A stretch of DNA of 9,959 bases from assembly GCA_964437365.1 (NCBI GenBank), contig CAYTGM010000042.1:1-9959 (forward strand), written 5' to 3'. The notes beneath the pieces were generated by a model, which saw only the letters and a program-made list of their open reading frames with translations, had not been told where the DNA came from and did not search any database. Positions within the stretch are counted from its first letter, which is position 1; each line of letters opens with the position of its first letter. The DNA is from CAYTGM01 sp964437365 (GTDB lineage Bacteria > Sumerlaeota > Sumerlaeia > SLMS01). Of the stretch, positions 1-6,000 are shown piece after piece. The translations under genes and the position numbers were made by a program.

Positions 1-105
1 CAGCATTACAATTGTTTCAAATACCTCGTTCTGGGACAGCCTCAGGAGATCAGCGATCCCAGGGAATGAGCAACTTTTAGTCGTGCGGTCGATGTCTATG
101 TGCAA
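1..105 (-). CDS. Possible 5' fragment of an unidentified gene running off the left edge (weak)
   Basis: On the minus strand one frame stays open from just after a TGA at 139-141 to the left edge, about 46 codons. It contains a protein-like stretch, IADLLRLSQNEVFETIVML, which resembles an amphipathic helix-turn-helix segment. The only plausible start is TTG at 103-105, without a good ribosome-binding site, and this start lies inside the 105-120 dyad. An overlapping plus-strand frame is open from 2 to 163, so openness alone proves little. I do not recognise the product; it may well be noncoding. Confidence 0.15.
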   Translation of the reverse strand, partial: MHIDIDRTTKSCSFPGIADLLRLSQNEVFETIVML

Positions 106-120
106 ACCGTTGAAACGGTT
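105..120. repeat. Perfect inverted repeat, 7-bp arms
   Basis: AACCGTT (105-111) and AACGGTT (114-120) are exact reverse complements separated by GA. The right arm is partly echoed by AACGGTTT near 270. There is no following T run, so it does not look like an intrinsic terminator. It is the first of five small dyads in a 330-base stretch. Confidence 0.7.
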
Positions 121-145
121 CTCTGGGGTGTTTTTGATTCATTTA

Positions 146-165
146 CCTCATGATAAATCATGAGG
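146..165. repeat. Perfect inverted repeat, 9-bp arms
   Basis: CCTCATGAT (146-154) and ATCATGAGG (157-165) pair perfectly around AA. As RNA the innermost pairs would open to give a larger loop. The right arm plus following bases (CATGAGGCCT, 159-168) recurs as a direct copy at 489-498. The symmetry would also suit a dimeric DNA-binding protein. Confidence 0.75.
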
Positions 166-182
166 CCTGCGGCAAAGCCCCG

Positions 183-194
183 CTCCGTTCGGAG
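183..194. repeat. Small perfect hairpin
   Basis: CTCCG (183-187) and CGGAG (190-194) pair around TT. It is short and GC-rich and is followed by AGGTTTTTCAT, giving a five-T run at 198-202. This is the nearest thing to an intrinsic terminator in the spacer, reading on the plus strand, but the stem is only 5 bp. Confidence 0.45.
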
Positions 195-228
195 AGGTTT
201 TTCATAGGCCCGATTCGCGTGAATGTAT

Positions 229-252
229 TCTCTGTGTCTCTGCGCCGCTGCG
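229..252. repeat. Degenerate triple tandem repeat, 8-nt unit
   Basis: TCTCTGTG (229-236), TCTCTGCG (237-244) and CCGCTGCG (245-252) are three consecutive related octamers. Phrases of the CTCTGTGTCTCTGCG type are, from memory, common in spacers of many environmental bacterial genomes. Read on the other strand they give the low-complexity peptide type AAAQRHRE. The array is not CRISPR: units are contiguous and too short. Confidence 0.6.
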
Positions 253-325
253 GGAGATTTATATACTTCAACGGTTTCGTTTAGGACAGAACGCATAGAC
301 ATGAGTTGCATGGTTAACAGGATGA

Positions 326-343
326 GTGAAGGCCTCGCTTCAC
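326..343. repeat. Inverted repeat, 6-bp arms
   Basis: GTGAAG (326-331) and CTTCAC (338-343) pair across a six-base loop GCCTCG. It lies between the two short tandem repeats and has no downstream T run. Confidence 0.5.
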
Positions 344-375
344 CTTGAGTTTCACCCTATATGGATCTTTTTCAA

Positions 376-405
376 ATCCGTGTTCACCCGCGTCCATCCG
401 TGGTT
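376..405. repeat. Degenerate triple tandem repeat, 10-nt unit
   Basis: ATCCGTGTTC (376-385), ACCCGCGTCC (386-395) and ATCCGTGGTT (396-405) are three contiguous related 10-mers. From memory, this phrase (CCGTGTTCA..CCATCCGTGGTTC) is widely scattered in spacers of unrelated environmental bacteria, sometimes near GxxExxY-family genes. No such gene is visible here, so this could be a remnant or solitary copy. Confidence 0.65.
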
Positions 406-408
406 CAA

Positions 409-429
409 CAGGAAGACGAAGTCTTCCTG
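409..429. repeat. Perfect hairpin, 9-bp stem with GAA loop
   Basis: CAGGAAGAC (409-417) and GTCTTCCTG (421-429) pair perfectly around GAA. A further outer pairing is possible between GTTCA (403-407) and TGAAC (436-440), with unpaired bases between. It immediately follows the 10-nt tandem repeat, so the two may be one structured unit. There is no T run, so a classical rho-independent terminator is unlikely. Confidence 0.75.
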
Positions 430-543
430 AGTGAGTGAACAACTGTGAGCACTAAGCAGGGGGAGAGTGGCATCGTACGCGGTTGCTGCATGAGGCCTAT
501 CTCACGATTAACCTTGTTCCCCCCTAATTTCTGCCTGTTTGCC

Positions 544-600
544 ACCTGCTTCAGAATGCAGGTTGGAAGCAACCAGCAAGCAGGTTGCATGCAGGTAGTT
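544..600. repeat. CAGGT direct repeats with overlapping small hairpins
   Basis: Three copies of CAGGT occur at 559, 581 and 592, in the contexts GCAGGTTG, GCAGGTTG and GCAGGTAG. Two mutually exclusive stems are possible: ACCTGC (544-549) with GCAGGT (558-563), and GGTTG (561-565) with CAACC (570-574) around GAAG. I assign no function. Confidence 0.4.
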
Positions 601-1015
601 TGGACCTTAACGATTCCTGGGTACGGCGAAGGAGCATCGGATACCGTTTAGAGACGCTCTCGAAGTTCTTTGCCGTTATCGATAGGCTGCGACAGGAGCC
701 TGCGGTAGCATGCATGCCTCGACATAGAACCACTATTGCTGCGCTTCCCAGCTCAAAGAGCCACGCCTCTCGCTCACCATTTATCATAACATCACTTCTG
801 AAGAATACTCTAGTTTCTTATCGCATTCGATTTGCTATGAGATAGGAACCACAGGGATAACATGAGTGCCCGGATGAAGTCGACTTGGTATAGATCTCAA
901 TCGTTCTGCTCTGGCAAGAGCCATCTAGCGAAATAGTTGAGGTGTTATCGTCGAAGCTTTTACCTGCGAATCTGCCAGAGGGTAGGATGCCTGATTTGAG
1001 GCTTCTCGTGCGGAG

Positions 1016-1041
1016 TTGACTTCAGATGCGTCGCTTATTCA
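1016..1041 (+). promoter_or_regulatory. Weak candidate promoter for the hydrolase-dehydrogenase pair
   Basis: TTGACT at 1016-1021 is a good -35-like hexamer. The best -10-like match downstream, TATTCA at 1036-1041, sits at a short 14-base spacing. It is placed about 70 bases before the preferred start at 1114. The evidence is positional and sequence similarity only. Confidence 0.2.
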
Positions 1042-1113
1042 TTGCACTCTTCGCCAATATCAGCGACCCTGTCATCCATGATGAAACCACCACTTAAGCA
1101 TAAAAGAAGATTC

Positions 1114-1962
1114 ATGAAGCACGGGTCTATCGAGTTCTCAATTTTTCAAGAGTGTTTTGCTTCCTTTGACGGAGGCGCGATTTTTGGTCATGTCCCTAAG
1201 GTTGTCTGGGAGAGCAAGGTCAAGGCAGACACGTATAACCGGATACGATGTGCCTGTAATTGTTTATTGATTCGCTTGAATGAAGAATTGCTTCTCGTCG
1301 AGACCGGGATGGGCTCGAAGTATAATCAGGATGAGAAAGAATTCTATTCTTTGGAGTCGAACAGCTGGGAGGCTTTTCTTGCTTCTCACAGATTAACCCA
1401 CGATGATATCAAGACAATCTTACTCACACATTTACATCTGGATCATGCCGGTGGCTTAACGATTCAGGACCATGATAACAACCTGTCGTTGCGCTTTCCC
1501 AGTGCTGTCGCCTATACGCAGAAGAATGAGATAGATGCTGCACTGCACCCGGACATTCGCAGCAAGGCCTCCTATCGTCCGGATGATATTCAGCCTCTTC
1601 TTACGAAAGAGGTGCTCATTGGTCAAAGTGGCAGTGGAGAATTGTTCCCCGGCTGTGAAGCGATCATAACGGGAGGTCATACTTCGAATCACCAGGTCTT
1701 CCGTTTCTCAGACGGCAAACATGAACTCTGGTACCTTGGAGATATAATTCCTTCCCGCTTTCATCTGAAGCCTAACTGGGTGATGGGTTATGATCTGGTG
1801 CCTTTGGAGGTGATGAAGGCACGAAGTGATTTGTTGCCCCGCCTGGCCCAGGATCATGTTCGAGTTATTCCAGGGCATGACGCAGAGTATCCTTATGGAA
1901 TGATTGTTCCAGCAGAGAAGGGCTACAGATTTATACCACAGGAATGGGAGAACTCAGAATGA
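1114..1962 (+). CDS. MBL-fold metallo-hydrolase (lactonase/hydrolase type)
   Basis: A 282-residue cytoplasmic metallo-beta-lactamase-fold hydrolase, with no signal peptide. All dinuclear metal ligands are visible: H106-x-H108-x-D110-H111 in THLHLDHAGG, H189 in GGHTSNHQ, D210 in YLGD and H255 in IPGHD. The N-terminal stretch with GGAIFGHVPKVVWE and the NRIRCACNCLLIR strand are typical of the branch that includes lactonases and related ester or thioester hydrolases, usually about 280 residues. I chose ATG 1114 because family similarity begins there; it is preceded by AAGAAG. In-frame TTG 1042 and ATG 1078/1081 would add 11-24 residues lacking family character and have no Shine-Dalgarno sequence. 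It overlaps the next gene by ATGA and is probably cotranscribed with it. The substrate is unknown; a lactone is an inference from the dehydrogenase partner. Confidence 0.9.
   Translation: MKHGSIEFSIFQECFASFDGGAIFGHVPKVVWESKVKADTYNRIRCACNCLLIRLNEELLLVETGMGSKYNQDEKEFYSLESNSWEAFLASHRLTHDDIKTILLTHLHLDHAGGLTIQDHDNNLSLRFPSAVAYTQKNEIDAALHPDIRSKASYRPDDIQPLLTKEVLIGQSGSGELFPGCEAIITGGHTSNHQVFRFSDGKHELWYLGDIIPSRFHLKPNWVMGYDLVPLEVMKARSDLLPRLAQDHVRVIPGHDAEYPYGMIVPAEKGYRFIPQEWENSE
1946..1950 (+). promoter_or_regulatory. Ribosome-binding site of the dehydrogenase gene
   Basis: GGGAG lies 8 bases before ATG 1959, inside the end of the hydrolase gene. It decides the start: the in-frame ATG at 1944 has no upstream site and would put five extra residues before the Rossmann strand. 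Confidence 0.65.
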
Positions 1963-2939
1963 TTCATATTGGTGTGATCGGAGCAGGTAAAATTGCGCAG
2001 CACGCTGTTATGCCAGCCATAAACCTGACAGATAAAGCCGTGCTTGGCGGTATCGCATCTCGGTCGGTGGAAACAGCAAAGGCACTCGCAGAAGAGTTTT
2101 CGACGTCACCATTTTCCTCTTACGAGGAATTGCTTGATTCGCCTGAAATAGATGCAGTCTATATTGGTTTGCCCAATGGACTACATCGAGAATGGACTGA
2201 GAAAGCTTTGAGCGCAGGGAAGCACGTTCTATGTGAAAAGAGTCTGGCCTTAGAAACAAGCGATGCGGATTCTATGGTTCGCAGGGCAGAAGAGGAAAAT
2301 CTGATTCTTATAGAAGCCTTCATGTATCGTCATCACCGGAAGTGGGATAATGTGTTTGAATTGATTCAAAGAGGTCATCTCGGAAATATCAAGCATATAC
2401 ACGCCGAATTTGGATTCAACTTTAAGGACAGTGAGGATCATCGCTGGGAAACAAAGCTGGGTGGAGGAGCCCTGTTCGACGTTACCTGTTATCCCGTCAA
2501 CCTCTCGCGTTTTCTCTACGGGGAAGAGCCAGAAACCGTCAGCTGTCGAGCTCAATTGCGACGTAACCGAGTGGACGAGGAGACAATCATCGAGCTGAAA
2601 TACTCCGGTGAACGGACCGCTCTTGCAAAAGGCAGCTTTGCGAATGACCTGGAGCAGTTCGTAAGAATCAGCTTCGAAAGCGGAACTGTCTATATGGCAA
2701 ACCCATTCACCTCCAGAGATAAAAGGATTCAGATTTATCTGGAATCCATGGGGAAGAAAGAGCGATTTCAAATTAGTGGAAAGGACCACTTCCTCGCTGA
2801 GGTCGAGAACTTCTGTGATTCTGTCTCAGAAGGAAAGATCCTCTCGCCATCAGAAAACGGGTACGGAAACGTTCGGGTGCTGACTGCCTGTGTTCAGTCT
2901 TACGAAAAGGATGGCGAGGTCATACCGCTCAGTCCCTAA
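1959..2939 (+). CDS. Gfo/Idh/MocA family NAD(P)-dependent oxidoreductase
   Basis: A 326-residue two-domain dehydrogenase. The Rossmann domain opens directly with IHIGVIGAGKIAQ (glycines 5, 8 and 10). The second-strand region IASRS suggests either cofactor. AGKHVLCEKSLAL carries the family lysine K94; the usual EKP is EKS here. The C-terminal substrate domain has EAFMYRHHRKW and GGGALFDVTCYPVN, with D174 and Y178 at the conserved active-site segment. Length is typical for the family, whose members oxidise or reduce hydroxyls of sugars, inositols and dihydrodiols. The AFMYRHH and GGALFDVxCY signatures resemble the dihydrodiol-dehydrogenase / glucose-fructose-oxidoreductase-like branch. The start overlaps the hydrolase stop (ATGA), implying translational coupling. 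Exact substrate and cofactor are not deducible. Confidence 0.92.
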   Translation: MIHIGVIGAGKIAQHAVMPAINLTDKAVLGGIASRSVETAKALAEEFSTSPFSSYEELLDSPEIDAVYIGLPNGLHREWTEKALSAGKHVLCEKSLALETSDADSMVRRAEEENLILIEAFMYRHHRKWDNVFELIQRGHLGNIKHIHAEFGFNFKDSEDHRWETKLGGGALFDVTCYPVNLSRFLYGEEPETVSCRAQLRRNRVDEETIIELKYSGERTALAKGSFANDLEQFVRISFESGTVYMANPFTSRDKRIQIYLESMGKKERFQISGKDHFLAEVENFCDSVSEGKILSPSENGYGNVRVLTACVQSYEKDGEVIPLSP

Positions 2940-3009
2940 GATGGCGCAGGGGGATTGCTCTTTTGGCAGAATTCGAATTGAGAAACGAGATTTGCTCAGC
3001 CAATAAACT

Positions 3010-3031
3010 CTTGCAGTAATATCCATGCAAG
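3010..3031. promoter_or_regulatory. Inverted repeat and weak promoter-like elements before the kinase gene
   Basis: In the 132-base gap before the kinase, CTTGCA (3010-3015) and TGCAAG (3026-3031) form a 6-bp inverted repeat with a 10-base centre. The left arm contains a -35-like TTGCAG (3011-3016), and TATACC (3032-3037) directly after the right arm could be a -10 at 15-base spacing. A dyad overlapping a promoter would suit an operator, but each element alone is weak. Confidence 0.25.
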
Positions 3032-3071
3032 TATACCTTATGGACTACTGTCTGTTAGATGAATTCCACAG

Positions 3072-6000
3072 GTGTCGTCATTGGGGAAGAATAGAGAAAA
3101 ATCCGGTTTCAGAGAGCCAGAGCAGTTCATCAGAAACTGCATTGTTCTATTAGATTCACGTCTTCAACCAGTGAACAAACTGGATGAGGAGATTGTATCT
3201 ATACTCGAATCGGCTCAGTTCATGAGTCTCCTTAACTCGGAGATGGAGAGTGGCCGATCTGAGATTGGCTTTCACTTTGAAAATGTCATTGTGAAGGGAC
3301 AGCGGCTTTCCGAGGAGAAGGGCAGAAAGGATATACCATATGTTCTCCTCTCTATTGTTTTCCTGACATCTGAGTTTCAGGATCTGGCTGCAATGGAGGA
3401 GTACTGTAACGCTTTTCCTGATCATGTTTTACTTCTATCAGGCGACGGTGTGATTTTGGATGCGAAATCTAATCCATTTGTAAAGTCTCATCCAAAGCTG
3501 ACCTCTTCCGAACTTACAGGCAAGAGTATCTTTGAGTTTCTTTCTGGCATCGCCCTGCAAGAGATGAAAAGGTCTCTTAAGGATATTTCTAAGGTCAAAG
3601 GAGCACGTGATGTTGTATTGCATCAGGGAGAAGCTCCTCTCGAACAGTACCTTGAAACAAGACTGCGCTGTCTATCGAACGGCGGTATTCTTGTCTTTAT
3701 GAGGGATGTCACACTTCAGGCACTGGAAGAACAGAATCTGGAGCTGCGTGAAGAAAAGTACCGTAAGATTATCGAAGACCAGAGCGAGTTGATTTGCCGC
3801 TATACGCCAGATGGAATCCTCACTTTCGTTAACGAAGCCTATTGTCGCTATTTCGGAAAGTCTCGAGAAGAGTTGATTGGAAAAGGATTTGAAGGGTTCA
3901 TCAGTAAGGCTGATGGCGAGAGAATATCTGCTTTAAGCGGGAATGTAACTCCGGAAACTCCTGCCTTTCGAGTGACACATCAGGTATACCTCCCCGATGG
4001 AAGAGTGCGGTGGCATTCCTGGACGAACCGTGGACTTTTCGACAGTAACAATCAGGTCCGTGAGTTCCAGGGAGTTGGTTCAGATGTTACTGAAAGGATC
4101 GAGGCAGAGCACGCTCTCATTGAAAGCGAAGAAAGATTTCGTCAGATGGCGGAGTCCATTGATCAGGTTTTCTGGATTTACGACCTGGAGAGGAAATGCT
4201 ATACGTATATAAGTCCAGGGTTTTCACGGCACTGGGGTATAGATCCACACCGCTTTCTTGGTGAGTCTGATGGATGGGCCAGTTGTATCGTCAACGTTTA
4301 TGAAAAGGAATATAAAGACGCGCTGGCTTCGGGGTTTCGTCGCAAGCATGAGATCGTTTATCAGATCGTACGGAGTGATGGCGCAGTCAGATGGATAAGG
4401 GACCGAGGCTTCCCTGCCTCTTTCAGAAAAGGTGAGAAACTCCTCTATGGTGTCGCTGAGGACATTACCGCTTCGAAGGAAGCGGAGCACCGAATGCACC
4501 TGAGTGAAGAGCGGCTCGCTCTCGCCCTGGAAGGGACGGAAGGAGGTGTTTGGGACTGGAAATGCAATACCGGTGAGTTGGTTGTTTCAGATCAGTGGTT
4601 GAGAATCATCGGATATACAAGAGACGAGTTCCCTGGGAACGCTGACTGGTATTTTGAACGGGTTCATCCTGAAGATATTGATCTCTTGAACGAAAAGATT
4701 AAGGAGCACCTGGAGGGGAAGACTCAGACATACTCATGTGAACACAGAATGAAGAGACCTGATGGTACCTGGCATTGGGTTGAAGGTAGGGGGAAGATTG
4801 TTGAGGTTGCTGAAGACGGGAGCCCTACGCGATTTGTGGGAACCAATACAGATATTTCTCAGCGCAAACGAGCCGAGGAAGATCTTCGAATCAGTGAAGA
4901 GCGTCTCCAGCTTGCCCTATCTGCCAGTGAGGATGGTCTTTGGGACTGGGATATTTCGAGTAATAAGATTTATTTCAATTCGTTCTGGATGAAAATGATC
5001 GGCCTGAACACAAAGGAATTTATCTATACAATTGATCAATGGCGGGGGAGCCTCCACCCACAGGACCAGGAACTGGCCGAGAGAAGATTGAGGGCGCTCT
5101 TGACCATGGAGAGCGATACCGTTCGTTTCGAGTATAGAATTAAGATCAGTTCCGGTGAGTGGCGATGGATTGAAACTGTTGCTAAGATTGTTGAGGTAGA
5201 AAGGGATCAGCCCGCCCGCGTGATCGCAACTCATAAAGATATTCAAGCAAGCAAGATGAGCGAAGAAATTCTTAAGGATGCGAAGCGAAATGCAGAAGAA
5301 GCTGCTGAGGCAAAATCAGAGTTTCTTGCTACGATGAGTCATGAATTGCGGACGCCTTTGAACGGTATTCTGGGCATGATCAGTGTCTTGAATGAAACGC
5401 AATTATCAAAGGAACAGCATGAGTTCTTGAAAATTGCGCATGCTTCAGGCGAGAATCTGCTTTCTCTAATCAATGATCTGCTGGATTTTTCACGTATAGA
5501 AGCAAGAGGTATTGAGCTTGAGAATTCGATTGTTGATGTTCATGACCTGGTGATGTCACTGGTAGAATCTCTATCTAAGTCTGCCCAGGAGAAAGAACTT
5601 GAAATCAATATTTCGTTCCGTCCGGGAACTCCACGCCGCGTCATGGGTGACCTGGGGAGGTTAAGACAAATCTTTCTAAATCTGATTAATAATGCTATCA
5701 AGTTTACTCATGAAGGATATGTCTACATTGTGGTTCGGGGAGACTTTGAAGGTGATCGGAGAGGGCTTAGTTTTCAAGTCATAGACACTGGAGAAGGAAT
5801 TCAGGAAAAGGATTTGAAGACACTGTTCGATCCATTTAAGCAGGGCATTAGAGACCGTGTAGAGCGTCCAGAAGGAACAGGGCTCGGTCTGGCCATCGTC
5901 AAGCGACTCGTAGAACTCATGGGAGGTTATATAGACATTGAAACGAAGAGGGGGAGTGGCACGACATTTACCATCCGTTTGCCTTTGGATAATTCTGGCG

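Larger units (their letters stand above)
1..1113. other. Long spacer without a convincing gene, rich in short dyads in its left half
   Basis: No reading frame here looks like a conserved protein. The frames present are short, lack family motifs, and several exist on both strands over the same bases. From 100 to 450 the DNA is crowded with perfect inverted repeats and two short-period tandem repeats, listed separately. From 450 to 1113 I see only minor structure: CAGGT repeats near 558-600, a 10-base palindrome GCATGCATGC at 708-717, and an 8-base inverted pair CTCTGGCA (909-916) / TGCCAGAG (973-980). No tRNA, rRNA or T-rich intrinsic terminator was recognised. The upstream signals of the 1114 gene must lie in its right end. 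Confidence 0.7.

Noticed and set aside
96..311. Minus-strand frame of 71 codons
   Set aside because: It runs through three of the dyads and the 8-nt tandem repeat, and its peptide simply reflects those repeats. No family is recognisable.
376..405. Possible CRISPR-like repeats
   Set aside because: The units are 10 nt, contiguous and without spacers, and no cas gene is nearby.
585..845. Plus-strand frame of 86 codons in the spacer, with an opposing minus-strand frame over 551-787
   Set aside because: Neither has a recognisable motif, a good ribosome-binding site or sensible composition (many Arg, Ser, Cys and His). The two overlap on opposite strands, as expected from noncoding DNA.
843..862. 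GGAACCACAGGGATAAC resembles a large-subunit rRNA phrase and part of a homing-endonuclease site
   Set aside because: The flanking bases do not continue either match, so the short similarity is probably chance.
2968..2981. AATTCGAATT palindrome after the dehydrogenase gene as a terminator
   Set aside because: The stem is AT-rich, about 5 bp with no proper loop, and is not followed by a T run.
4917..5246. Minus-strand frame of 109 codons inside the kinase gene
   Set aside because: It lies wholly within a well-supported coding region with clear PAS motifs on the other strand, so it is a shadow frame.
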